From assembly GCA_001599595.1 (NCBI GenBank), contig BCHH01000010.1:1619035-1683034 (forward strand): a stretch of 64,000 bases of DNA, read 5' to 3'. Within the stretch, counting starts at the first letter, position 1. Each line of letters begins with the position of its first letter. The notes under the pieces were generated by a model. The model was not told the origin of the DNA. It searched no databases and saw only the letters and a list, made by a program, of their open reading frames with translations. This document shows, in pieces, positions 44,056 through 54,637 of this stretch. The stretch comes from Beverwykella pulmonaria. Lineage: Eukaryota; Ascomycota; Dothideomycetes; Pleosporales; Melanommataceae. A program made the position numbers and the translations under genes.

Positions 44056-44936
44056 CTATGCCACGACCTGGACGCCTACCTTTTCCTGGTTATACTTGCC
44101 ATCTTCTGCTTCTGCTTCTGCTTCTGCTTCTAGACCTTTGACAATCGCAGGTCCCCTCCTAAGAAAGTTGTACTCACCCTGCGGCACAAACCCGCAGTGC
44201 ATGTACACTGCTCTGGCGTAGGGCATGCTCTCCAGATACATGGGCGTCACCGGCTCCGTCGCATCCGCCTGCTTGATGGCCCAGTCCAGCAGCAGCTTCC
44301 CTATGCCTCTGCCCTGCCATTCGGGCCAGGTGAACAGCGGTGCCAGATACCAGTGCGGCTCACCCTGCAAAACTTCCTCGCGGGTCTTATCGTCTCTTTC
44401 AAACTTGTTGTCCCACTGCTCCATGTCCGTCTGCACCCACAGCGCGTCAAACTCTTCGTCAGACAGTCCGTTCTTTTCCTTCCACCCGTAGAAGGTGTGC
44501 GCTGACTTGCGGAGGATGCAGTGGAAGGGCATGCCTGGGGCGGCCCAACCCGCCACGCCGACGATGGTACTGGTGGGGAGGTGCACGGCCTTGATCCAGT
44601 GTTGGTCTGGGTGAGACAGCGAGGGCCGGATGCGCATCGTCATGTTATAGATGCGCTGTGCATGCGTAGGAGGGCGCTGTGAAGGGGGCTCCTTCCTGTC
44701 CCACCACGCGTCCGGGAACACCTGGTAGAGACCTTCTGCCTGAACATCTGATTAAACCTACCCGTGCACGGGGGAGAAGAAGATGAGAGTGAACGTACGA
44801 TCTTCTCGGCGTCGCCCTCGTTGCACATCTGGATTTCGATGTCGTTCTCTGTGATGCGCCTATCCGGCTCGGTGGGCACAGTCTGCGGGAAGCCCTCCGT
44901 TGGAGGAATCTTGATGAAGGCCGCCTTATCCGCCAT
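44056..44936 (-). CDS. GNAT-family N-acetyltransferase
   Basis: Acetyl-CoA-dependent N-acyltransferase of 273 aa from exons 44936-44799 and 44739-44056. Motif A is WPEWQGRGIGKLLLDWAIK, with the acetyl-CoA pyrophosphate loop QGRGIG. The preceding HWYLAPLFTWPEWQ strand and the later MYLESMPYARAVYMHCGF helix-strand complete the fold. The N-terminus (MADKAAFIKIPPTEGFPQ) precedes the domain strand DIEIQMCNEGDAEKI. A Glu-Ala repeat (EAEAEAEAED) lies near the C-terminus, encoded by hexamer repeats. The acceptor substrate is unknown; this fungal subgroup is usually annotated only by fold. The start context CGCCATGGC (minus strand AACATTCACC side) is acceptable. Confidence 0.85.
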
Positions 44937-45655
44937 GGTGAGTGTAAATGCCGGTCAAATGACTCAATAGTGTTCTTCTATGCTATTTGGTTTCTGAAGG
45001 TTCACACCGAGAAGTTTAAGTCGTGCAGCGAGTCGGAGATGCGACTGCCCCGCGATCCACTCGGTTTATATATCACAAAAGTTGCTCTCGGGTAATTTCC
45101 CCGCCGGGGTAGTTGTGCGAGAGAGGGTAGGCAGCCGTCAGTGCATGGGCTTCTGGAGACATTGCGGCTAATGATACATCGTTTATGGGAAAATAGGTTT
45201 CATTCTAGGAACGACTGGATAACACGTGAAAGTGAAGTATAAAATTCGTGGCAAGACTGGCAAAAGTATGAGGATGTGGTCGAGGGAGAGAAATGGTTGC
45301 TTTTTGAGTTGAAGGCGGCGAGTTATGCAGCCGTCATTGCCGCAAGAGAGGTTCGGAGGCTAGTAGCGAAAAGGATTAGCGTATTTTGTTATGACACACT
45401 AAAACTAAAGCTGCACTCTATTTTACTGACGTCATCGTAATCAACATGTGCACTAATATGCTACGATGATGGATATGAGTATGTAGCTCGAAAGCGAACT
45501 TTTGCCCAGTCCTAGGTGAGACTGGGAAGAACAAGGTCCACAGGCACACGTACTGTAGAAGCAAAAAGAATGGTATATTGGCCACCTATTGGTAAAAATG
45601 CAATAATTGAAAGCACACGTGTGAAAATATCTAAACCGAATACACTATTTCATCT
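44937..45655. other. Intergenic region, GNAT promoter / permease 3' flank
   Basis: About 720 nt with the GNAT promoter on the left and the permease 3' UTR on the right. No other gene seen. Confidence 0.45.
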
Positions 45656-47604
45656 CTATTTCGACTGCTGGTGACTGGCCACGCTCGCTCTCCGCGCCTC
45701 GAGAATAGCATCCTCGTGCGTGGGCGGGCCCTGGTAATTCTTCTTCCCCCACACAAAGTACCACACGGTAGCGACGACGAAGAAGGCGAAAAAGACGACA
45801 GAAGCGTAGTTCATGAACTCGGCGGTCACGCCACCGAGAATGGACGTCGGCATACAGAAGAGCGGAATGGCGAGCGCCGACCAACCTGGAACTGGTTAGT
45901 AAGATATTGCAGAAGGAATGGTGAGGGGAACGTACACAGAGTAATGACATTGCACACAGCGCCTAGTTTCCCGAGATAAAAGTTGCCCTCGACCAAGTGC
46001 TTGCGGCCGTTCAGCAAGCTCACCGCGACCGGGACTGCGTAGCTAGTCGTCAAGCAGATGACGCCCACGCCCGAGAACGCATTGAAGGCAGCCGCAGACC
46101 CAAAGTACAGTAGCCCCAGCAGAAGCTGAACAACCATACTCATCATCATGGCATTAAAAGGCACATCCATCTTGACGTTGACCTGCTTCCACCACTTCGA
46201 GCCGGGAATGGCGCCGTCACGTGCAAAGGCCCACGTACATCTCGACGCAGCAGTGGTACATCCAATGCCGCAGAAGATGGCGAGGACGAGGAGCGGGATG
46301 AGGAGGGCGAATGTGCCCCCTGAGGACCCGATGGCGTTTTTTATCATCGGCGGCGTGGGCTGTGCTGATAGGAGCCCGGCGAGCATGGCCTGGTCGGGCA
46401 TGACGAAGATGAGAGGGATCAGGAACACAAGGCCGGCGAAGGTGTTGAGAACGATGGTTCCGACCATGGCTTTCGGGACCTGGGTTGCGGGATGCTCGAC
46501 TTCTTCGCACATCCTAAAACGGGTTAGCTTCTGGCTTTGCAAGGGGCGGAATTACCCGGTGGAGTTGCGCTCGGAAAATGCACAGCAGTCGCATGGGTAA
46601 AGGCGAGGATGCATGGGAAGTGGTGCTTGGGAGTGATGGCACAAGTGTTGCTTTGGCTCAGAGGGCGGGCTCACGAGATGATCATGCCAGTCGACGAAGT
46701 TGCGTAGGCTGCCTGTAGGAGTCCTACACAGAAGGACCAGCCGGCGGGCCATCCTGAGTTGCTTGGGTCGAATTCACCAAATACATATGATGCGTTGTGT
46801 CGTCCATTCTTGGCGATGGCGAGCACGCAAACTACGATGCAAATCAAGCCAGCAAACGTCCAAAAGATGGCAAAAGTCTAGTTTCGGGTGAGTGACGGTG
46901 CAGGGTGCGGTAGGAAGAGTATTTCTCACATCTAGAAGGGGCAGCCATTTGTTTCCAAGCGAAGACACGAGGTTGCAAAGCAACGTGATTGCAACGAAGA
47001 TGAGGTAAATTTGCCAGACTTTGCCTTCGAAAATCCCAACCCCTTCTTCTTTCTCGAAAACATTGATACACGCAGTCAAGAACAAGGCCGTCCCGAAGTT
47101 GACAGCGAGCGTAATGGTGATATTGCCGACGACGAAGGACCAGCCACAGATCCACGAGGCGATTTTGCGATAAGATGGTGCTGATAACATCCATGTCTGG
47201 TAGTAGACGCCGCCAGCAGTAGGGTAGACGCTGGTGATTTCTCCCAACGAAGCAGCCACGCAGAGAATGATGAGGGACACGGCGACCCAGCCCCAGATGA
47301 TGTTGGCCGGTCCACCTCCAACAAGCGGATAGTACATGGTGGTCGCGAGTCCATACGGGATGGAAGCGAGGACAAAAGACATGAATGCGACCTGGAGAGT
47401 CGACCGTGACCGCACCAACTCGGCCTTGTAGCCCATGGCCGTCAAGAGGTCGTCGGCAGAGTTGTGGCCGCCATCTTCTCCAAGGCTCTTTGCGCCCAGA
47501 CTCAGCTTCCTTTCTTTGCCATCACTGCGGTGGCGGACATCGTTCTCGGCCTGGAAGGCGTCCGACTGGGTCCCGTGGGCGTGGGTGCCGGTAGCATCGG
47601 CCAT
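45656..47604 (-). CDS. APC-superfamily amino acid / choline-type permease
   Basis: Plasma-membrane transporter of the amino acid-polyamine-organocation superfamily (fungal GABA/choline permease group). Exons 47604-46930, 46877-46675, 46513-45936 and 45885-45656 give 561 aa. About twelve hydrophobic helices follow a polar N-terminus of about 75 residues. Group marks are GYKAELVRSRSTLQVAFMSF before helix 1, SIPYGLATTMYYPLVGGGP, PTAGGVYYQTWMLS, SMCEEVEHPATQVPKAM, and AFARDGAIPGSKWWKQVN between helices 8 and 9. The tail ends in a helix plus GKKNYQGPPTHED. The frame is open upstream to an ATG at 47757; I chose 47604 (MADATGTHAHG) because the extension looks like leader. Substrate (GABA, choline or other) is not decided by sequence. 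Confidence 0.87.
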
Positions 47605-48461
47605 GGTGGGTTCTTCAGTCGGGAATTCGTCGAGCAGGGGATGGAGGCTCTCGTCGTCCTGGTAGTAGGCTTGCAGCAGTATCGCGCTGTTGGGCGGACA
47701 CGCGACTGACTTTGAATAAATGGCTGCAGCCCAGACGTCAGACAACAGGCGACGCATGGTCCAGGGCCGCTACAAGGATTTAGGCAAGTGCATGCAGAGA
47801 AAAGCGCGCGAGGCGGGAATGAGATTGCCGCCCGCTCTTGGCAGCGAGACTGGGTGAAGAAATCCCGGCCATGCCGTTGAATCTGGGACCATCATGTTGG
47901 ATATCGCGGACGGGCCGAGGAGCGCCCGGGTCGAGCCCTTAGATAGATAGATGTACAGTGGGACTGTGGGCCAGGAGAGGGCGAGGGAATTGATAGCGGC
48001 GTGTCACGGCGATGGCCGCAGCGTGAGTGAATACGAAGACGCAGCAGCAGGCGATTACGTGTGTGGTTGACGGCGTCGTGGTGGGGTGTGAAGCCTCGGC
48101 AAATAAACGGAGATCGGGCGTATTCTTGGGCATTGCGATTGGGTGAGGAGATTGTCAGGCGCTGTATTTCGTATAGAAAAAAAGATAGGAGAGGATGGGC
48201 TTATCCATGGACTGAATCGTGAAGAACACCAGCGTCTTGTTCGAATCGTTGTATCGATGTTCGCGTCGTCGTCGGAAATATGCGGCCTCTGGCGGGAGGA
48301 GCTTTCGCGCCCTACGCAGTACAGAAGCGAACAAGCAATTGTATAAGAGAGAGGCAAGAGCGTCGAAGTCGTTAAAAGAAACTGTTGTCAATCAATACGA
48401 CCACGTCTCAATTAACGTACTCACGGCTACGTAAGACTGTCCAAGGCGGCGTCAATCCGCC
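47605..48461. promoter_or_regulatory. Divergent upstream region, permease / dehydrogenase
   Basis: About 860 nt lie between head-to-head genes. It is GC-rich near the permease and AT-richer toward 48150-48440. AGATAGATAGAT lies at 47941-47952. No assignable operator. Confidence 0.4.
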
Positions 48462-49562
48462 ATGCACCACGAAATCGTCGCCCTCGAGCGCATCCACCAG
48501 CCCCTCCCCTCGACCTTCGACTTCCCCCCATCCACGACCTGGAATCTAACCGTATACGACCGCCCCGATGCCTCTCTCCTTCACTCGCGCGTGCGAGACG
48601 CCACCATCCTCATCGTCACCTCCATCAGGATCTCTGCGGAAACCCTCGCCCTCGATGTAACGCCGAGGCTTCAGCTTATCGCCGTGATGGCAACAGGCAC
48701 CGACCCTGTAGACCTCGATGCGTGCCGCGCGCGTGGAATCCGCGTTACGAACTGTCCTGGCGCGAATCTAGATTCAGTGTCGGAGCATGCGATTAGCCTG
48801 TATTTTGCGGCGAGGCGCAGAACGGTGATGCTGGATCGCGCGATAAGGAAGGTGCCAAGCGAGTGGAAGGAGAAGAAGACGTTGACGGGGAGATTGCGGT
48901 TTAGCGATGGACAGCCGCCGCTAAGCTGTGGAGATGAAGTCATGGGCGTGATTGGGTACGGGTCTTTAGGTAGGTTTGACGTGGTGTGATGGCGACGAGG
49001 AAGGAGTGCTGATAAGTGCGTAGGCAAGCGTATTGCAGCCCTCGGACGCGCGCTGGGCATGAAAGTCCTCATCGCCGCGCGCAAGACGTCGAATCCATCG
49101 ACGCCAACTGAGGGCATCGACGGAGTCTTGCCTCCCCCGTCGACACAAGATGACGACCGCATCCCCTTTGCAGACGTCCTGCGCCAAAGCACCGTTCTTG
49201 TCCTCTCCCTCCCGCGCAATCCACAAACCCTAAACCTTATATCGACCGCCGAATTCAGGACCATGTCCCCATATGCGGTACTCGTGAACATCGCGCGGGG
49301 TGGCATCGTCGATGAGAAGGCTCTCATACAAGCGCTGAAAGATGACCAGGTTGCTGGGTATGCGACCGATGTGCTTCTGAAAGAGCCAGCTGAGGGCCCC
49401 ATGGATAGTCCGCTACTTAGCGAGGAGGTCAAGGAGCTGAATGTTACGTTGAGCCCGCATTTGGCGTGGTTCGCGCAGAGGACGATGAAGAACCTGGGGG
49501 GCATATTGAAGGATACAATCGAGGCGTGGGTAGAAGGAAAAGAGCTCAACATTATTGTATAA
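48462..49562 (+). CDS. D-isomer-specific 2-hydroxyacid dehydrogenase
   Basis: NAD(P)-dependent oxidoreductase of the D-2-hydroxyacid dehydrogenase family (glycerate dehydrogenase / hydroxypyruvate reductase-like), 348 aa, from exons 48462-48969 and 49024-49562. The 54-nt intron interrupts the Rossmann motif, which becomes GVIGYGSLGKRIA after splicing. Catalytic residues fit the family: Arg in LVNIARGGIVDEKAL, Glu in LLKEPAEGP and His in LSPHLAW. The substrate side is the N-terminal AVMATGTDPVDLDACRARGI and NCPGANLDSVSEHAI. No targeting signal is seen. Exact substrate unknown. The neighbour permease is divergent; a functional link is only suggested by position. Confidence 0.88.
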
Positions 49563-50654
49563 GACAAAATTGCGGTACGAATCATGAACGGTCATAGACA
49601 TAGAAGCAGAACGTTAGCTAGACTACCTTAAATTGCAGTGTAAGAGCGAGATGAGCTTCATGGCACCCAACATTGAAAGTTACACACGAGTATTAATATG
49701 GAAAAAGTTTGTATGGAGCTGCGGGATGGAAAAGAAAGAGAGGAGAGGAGAATGGAGTACGATGGACTCGAACACTATCCACCAATCCAGCTATTGTAGC
49801 TGTTTCATACCAAAGACGCCAACGCTCCACGTCTGAAGTAACTGCAAAACCAATCCGCAATAATTCTGTAAAGGGTCACCTTAGAAGTAGGTAGCGAAGG
49901 ATAAAGTAGAGATGGTATGGTAGTGGTAGCGGAGACGAACCGCTGCTAAGCAGCGCTAACAGCGGGAGGGATTGATATATCTGGCACTACATGAAAAGAA
50001 GCTCATATACAGATTTCTATTAAGGCTTCTAAACAAGGTGCAACGCGCTGCAGACCTCTACCACGTTCCCTGAAGCATAAGATTAGCCTCACGACGCGAT
50101 TGCTAGTCCAACTTAATAAAGCCTACAAAGACTAAGGAGTAGGTAGTTATTTAACATATTGTGAAAATCCTGAACTGACTAAGATCGTACTAACCCTGAA
50201 GGGTGTTGGAAGATAATCAGTGAAGGACTAGCGTAGGATCACCGGTGCGATACTAAGACTATAAAGGGTGAGCTTTCTGAAAAGAGTATCGCTTTGAACA
50301 GTAAACCAATCTAATTGCTAACTAACAAAGGTTGGACACGATTACCATAGGGATGTTCGTGAGGTTCTCTGTATACATTCTATACAAGCAACTCACCGAG
50401 CTCACCATGAGCGGCGCGAGTCGTCACGTAAAATGAATATGACCATTTGTTTGAGGTGGGTCCCTGGTAGCGTAATATCCCTCGTAGGTGTATGAATGGG
50501 TGGCGGCGCTCGATTAGTAGCACTTTTAACTAACACTAACGTAATAACACTTCAATTTAGTCTGGCTAAGTGGTTGTCCCTAGAGATCTTGCGTTACAGC
50601 ACCTATATACACTACAATCTTTAAAGCTGAAAGGTGTTACCCGCTCCTGTTTTT
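49563..50654. other. AT-rich gene-poor stretch
   Basis: About 1.1 kb without domains. Sequence from about 50040 to 50560 is rich in TAG/CTA/TAA words, like degraded repeat DNA. A tRNA-like GGACTCGAAC near 49763 was examined and does not fold into a T-arm. Confidence 0.4.
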
Positions 50655-52226
50655 TCATTCCTTCAAAATCATGCTTGATATCTGTTCGGCCATTGCGTAC
50701 AACGTGGCTTGTGGATGGCCTCCAAGTGGCACCGGAACAATGCTTGCATCAGCTACTCGCAGCCCTTTAACACCAATCACTCTGCCCTCGACGTCTACCA
50801 CACTCCCCATGGCAGCTGTTCCGCCAGAATGGTAGTGTTGCTCGCTGGTGCGTTGAATTCGATCGTGCAGCTCCTCATCACTGCTATGTATTGTGAGTGA
50901 CTTTAGTCCCTCCAGGCTAGGGTGACCAGAAGGCGGGGTTTCGGCCTCAACAAAACTCTCAAAGGCTTTTGTTCCCAGCATGACGCGGAGAGTTTGGCGA
51001 GTTGCGTGTATGAGAGTAGTTCGATCAACCTCCGTTCGCAGATGTTCCGGTTGGATCTTTGGTGGCTGATCTGGCTCGGCACTATTGATTGTAACGCTGC
51101 CTCGCGATGTAGGCAAGAGAAGCATGGTCGAAGTAGCTATGTGAGTGCCATCATAGGGAATGCCTGGCAAACTAGGATTCCCATACACTGTGAAGACTTC
51201 GAAGACGTTGCGATCTTGTCCATAGATGGCGTCGGAATGGCCATCAAGAATACTTTGAGGCAGTGATTCACTGACCACCAAGTCCGAGGGTAGCCCGTTG
51301 AAGAAGGACGGGTTGGCAAAATTGGGACTTCCCAAAGCCAAACCTCGGGAAGGATCTTTCAGTTTGAACGCCAGATACAGAGCGAGATGATCGTGGAGGT
51401 TTTGGCCAACTCCTGGTGAGTCGTGAATCAATGGAATGTTGTGGTGTTTGAGGGTTTGATAAGGCCCAATCCCAGAAAGAAGTAACAGCTGAGGTGTTCG
51501 GTATGCTCCAGCGCAAATGATAATCTCCTTTCGAGCAGAGATCTCTCGCCCATCAGCCAGTTGAACGGCAACGGCGGTCCGGCCTTCAAACACAACACGA
51601 GAGACTAACGTTTCGGTCAAGACTTTCACACCATCCAAAGGATAAGCGCTATAAGATGGCTGACGCAGACCATTGAAAACATTCTCTTTCAGGTCCACCA
51701 AACCTTTGATCGAACCCTCCAGCTTGTTGTCTGGACCTGTAACTCCAACCTCCTGCCATGCTCTAGTAACAACATTACGCAAGGGATATTGCCGCTCAGG
51801 ATCGCTAGAAACTGCCTTCACCTTCATGGTATTCTCTGCTTTCTCTAGCCAAGGCTTGATTCCTTCATAACTCCATCTCTTGTCGCCAGCTACGGTAGAC
51901 CAATTGTCGTAGTCGAGTGCGTCTGAACGCAGCCACCCTCCAAAGTTCAGCATGCTGCCTCCCCCTAGCACTCTTCCAGCACGGAGTGTGTGCGAGCGAT
52001 CGCACGTGGCGGTGACGGGTTCACTCTCATAAGCACAGTCAAGATCCCCTCCAAGAAGTCCCAGGCCGTTTAGAATGGTGTCTGTTTTGGGGTAGCCTGT
52101 CGCATCGGGTCCCATCTCAATCAGAACAACTTCAAAATTCTGCTTGCTGCGGCTGAGCAACGAAGCTACAACGCACCCAGTGAGTCCTCCCCCAACAATA
52201 ACGTAGTCTGCTTCTAAAAAAGCCAT
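50655..52226 (-). CDS. GMC-family FAD oxidoreductase
   Basis: Glucose-methanol-choline oxidoreductase, intronless, 523 aa, start ATG 52226. The FAD-binding Rossmann motif DYVIVGGGLTGCVVASLLS is at residues 7-25. The second GMC signature region is RVLGGGSMLNFGGWLR, and signature 2 is GAYRTPQLLLLSGIGP. The C-terminal active-site segments are QHYHSGGTAAMG and VPLGGHPQATLYAMAEQ, which supply the catalytic His pair or His/Asn. No signal peptide, so it is intracellular; intracellular GMC enzymes are common in secondary-metabolite pathways. Neighbours are a dead methyltransferase and an SDR, consistent with a former small cluster. Substrate unknown. Confidence 0.9.
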   Translation of the reverse strand: MAFLEADYVIVGGGLTGCVVASLLSRSKQNFEVVLIEMGPDATGYPKTDTILNGLGLLGGDLDCAYESEPVTATCDRSHTLRAGRVLGGGSMLNFGGWLRSDALDYDNWSTVAGDKRWSYEGIKPWLEKAENTMKVKAVSSDPERQYPLRNVVTRAWQEVGVTGPDNKLEGSIKGLVDLKENVFNGLRQPSYSAYPLDGVKVLTETLVSRVVFEGRTAVAVQLADGREISARKEIIICAGAYRTPQLLLLSGIGPYQTLKHHNIPLIHDSPGVGQNLHDHLALYLAFKLKDPSRGLALGSPNFANPSFFNGLPSDLVVSESLPQSILDGHSDAIYGQDRNVFEVFTVYGNPSLPGIPYDGTHIATSTMLLLPTSRGSVTINSAEPDQPPKIQPEHLRTEVDRTTLIHATRQTLRVMLGTKAFESFVEAETPPSGHPSLEGLKSLTIHSSDEELHDRIQRTSEQHYHSGGTAAMGSVVDVEGRVIGVKGLRVADASIVPVPLGGHPQATLYAMAEQISSMILKE

Positions 52227-52673
52227 TGTGAAAGAGCAATGAAGAAGTTGCTGGATCAGAGTGAATCAAAATGGCACAAATAATGGAGTTGGTAACGGAG
52301 GGCAGACTGTGACCCTTTAGAATTACGTTGAGGACGAGACCCCACCTGTGAGATCTACCAAGATTTCTATTTCTGGTCATATCAATATGCACGGATGACG
52401 GTCTTGCTCTACTTTCGGTATTGACTCACCGGCGTCCACACATGCAGTTGGCGTCGTATTACGACTTACGCCCCATCTGTGCCTTATCCGAACCGCCGAA
52501 GGCCTGTATAATAAAAGATGCGCCCCGGATTTGACGACGATGTTTCTAGCGCTAATTTAAAAAGGGTACACAAATCTCGCACATATAATTGGCGCCATTG
52601 TATCACGGAGCCGCATTTGAACTCCTAATTCGGAAATCTCCTCACCTCATTGCATTGAACATCAACACTTATA
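52227..52673. promoter_or_regulatory. Divergent region, GMC oxidoreductase / methyltransferase pseudogene
   Basis: These 447 nt lie between head-to-head starts. No motif is assigned. The arrangement suggests former co-regulation of the two genes. Confidence 0.4.
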
Positions 52674-53668
52674 ATGACGGACTCCTCTTAAAGCAACACC
52701 CAAGATACTATATTCTGGAAACTACAAAATATTAGTACAAATTATTGGGACAAGGATATTGCTACTAGACCTAAATACAATGCCAGGATCTTTAATCCCA
52801 TTCTCAATTTCCACCAACTGGGGCAAAAAGAGGCCGCGTTAGACATTGGTAGTAGATCAGGCTCCGCAGTGCGCGCACTTATCAAGCACTTCACTCATAT
52901 TTTTGCCAGCGATAATGATTCAGCAAGTATCGCTTTCGCGAAGGAACGTTTTTCCAAACATCTCGCCTGACCGATTGTCCACAGTGCACAGTCTCCAGTG
53001 GTAAGAATCTGCACGAACAGTTCCCCACGAACTCGTTTGACCTCATCACACGCGCCGAAACTTTTCCTTTGATGGACACCGAAAAGGCCCTAAAAAATAT
53101 CTTCAATCTTCTTCGCCCAAAGGGAACACTAGCAATTTGGTTCTACGCGCCCCCATTCTTCACTGAGAAGTCATATGCACGATTTTGTCAGCCAATACTG
53201 GATGAGATTATGGATCTCAATTTTTTCCCTATTGTTAACCAGGGTAGAGCTGATAGACAGAAGCGATAGAAACAGGCGATGGATGGGATGACGAGCTGGC
53301 TAGACTATGTTCCTTTCAATACTGAGTCCTGGGAAGATGTCCACCGCTCCAAATAGAATACTGGGGAAAGACTCTCGTTTTTCAGCTCTGCAATCTGCAA
53401 TTTCCAGGTAGATCGAATGAGCCAAATGAAGGAACAGGAAGTGGTCACTGAAGCGCCCGATCCGGATTTTTGGAAGGTCGATTGGGACATCCACATGGTG
53501 CAGCGAATTGTTCGTGCAAGTTTCCCGCGACCAGCGGATCTGGCTAGGGATGATCAAGTCATGAATGCACTGTTTAAAAGACTGGAAGACGCAATGGGTG
53601 GAGAACGTGCGCAAAGAACGTTTTCTTGGCCAGTTGTGCTCATTTTAACCCGTAAGCGCGCGGACTGA
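52674..53668 (+). pseudogene. Class I SAM methyltransferase pseudogene
   Basis: Starts at ATG 52674 and has premature stops at 52689 (TAA) and 52968 (TGA), a frame change near 52995, then TAG at 53267 and 53354 before a natural end at TGA 53668. Retained marks are ALDIGSRSGSAVRALIKHF (SAM motif I, GxGxG altered), FASDNDSASIAFAKERF, NSFDLITRAETF, LLRPKGTLAIWFYAPPFF and a C-terminal WPVVLILTRKRAD. The organisation is that of the fungal trans-aconitate/crg1-like methyltransferases. Stops are explained by C-to-T or G-to-A changes (CAA, CGA, CAG, TGG). It is dead, and sits convergent to the SDR with only 60 nt between. Confidence 0.75.
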
Positions 53669-53728
53669 GTGACTCTATGAAACGATGTTGCTGGCTCGTT
53701 GGAAAAAATGGAAAAATTAAGTTTCCGT

Positions 53729-54637
53729 TCACCATTCAATGTAGCCCCGACTCTCGTCAATTGAGACAAACTTACCCGAAGTATCCTCTTTAGATGACTC
53801 GTGGATTTGATTGAGAACGAAGGCAGCTGAGTCCTCAGCAGGAATGAAAGCCTTTTCGAATCCAAAGTGACGCGCGCCAGCATTTCCCATATCCGTCTGC
53901 ATGAATCTGTCACGTAGTCAGCATGCTTGCGTATTTGGGCGTAGGTCTGATGGATCAAGTACCCTGGATCAATAACGAAGGCGATGATGTTGGGATATTC
54001 ACAATGGACCTTCCGAGTCAGGTAGTGCGCCGCTGCCTTGCTTGCCCCGTAGGCAATCATTGGGAACGGACTCTGTTCCATTGCGGCAATGCTTGCGATG
54101 GGTGTCCCAATGAGAATGTAGCGGGGCTTTCTGCTAGCGTCAAGGAGGGCTTTTGAAGCCTGGAAGAGGCGTAAGGGACCTGCATAAGCGCCGAATTAAT
54201 ATGGCTCATGATTATAAGCACTGTACATACCGAGAGCGTTGATGTCAAGAAGATTCTTGACTTCCTCGGTCGAGACTTGCATCAGGTCTCCGTAAACAGT
54301 GCCAAATCCGGCGCAGGCAACGACAACGTCTAGCCTATAAATGCCATATTTGGTTCTGAGTGTTTGTATAGCGTCAAGTGCGTCAGTTTCTGACATTGAG
54401 TCGATCTTGACGACTATCAAGTACGAGTTTTCGCTTCGAGGAAGGCCGCCGAGAGAAACGCTCGTCTCAGAAGATAAATCTCGTACGGCGGCAACGACCG
54501 TGACATCAGGTTGTAGCAATAAAGATGCCACCACGGCTCTCCCCAGTCCTGCAATAGTTCATGGGATTAGAACTGTGAGAACAACCAATGGGAAGCTTAC
54601 CTCGATTTGCACCGGTGATAAGGTATATCACTGCCAT
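53729..54637 (-). CDS. Short-chain dehydrogenase/reductase
   Basis: NAD(P)-dependent SDR of 249 aa from exons 54637-54601, 54548-54231, 54179-53963 and 53906-53729. The first exon is 37 nt and splits the cofactor motif TGANRGLG (residues 8-15). The NAG-equivalent is ACAGFG, the catalytic Tyr and Lys are in YGASK (162 and 166), with Ser in the strand IGTPIAS. The last exon restores DPGFMQTDMGNAGA, the family's PG-x-x-x-T-x-M element, and ends GKFVSIDESRGYIEW. It resembles classical fungal SDRs of the sniffer/carbonyl-reductase type. Every phase fits, so it appears intact despite the dead neighbour. Substrate unknown. Confidence 0.82.

Noticed and set aside
49755..49830. tRNA-like GGACTCGAAC on the plus strand (reverse complement GTTCGAGTCC)
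   Set aside because: The flanking bases do not pair into a 5-bp T-stem and no acceptor or anticodon stem can be drawn.
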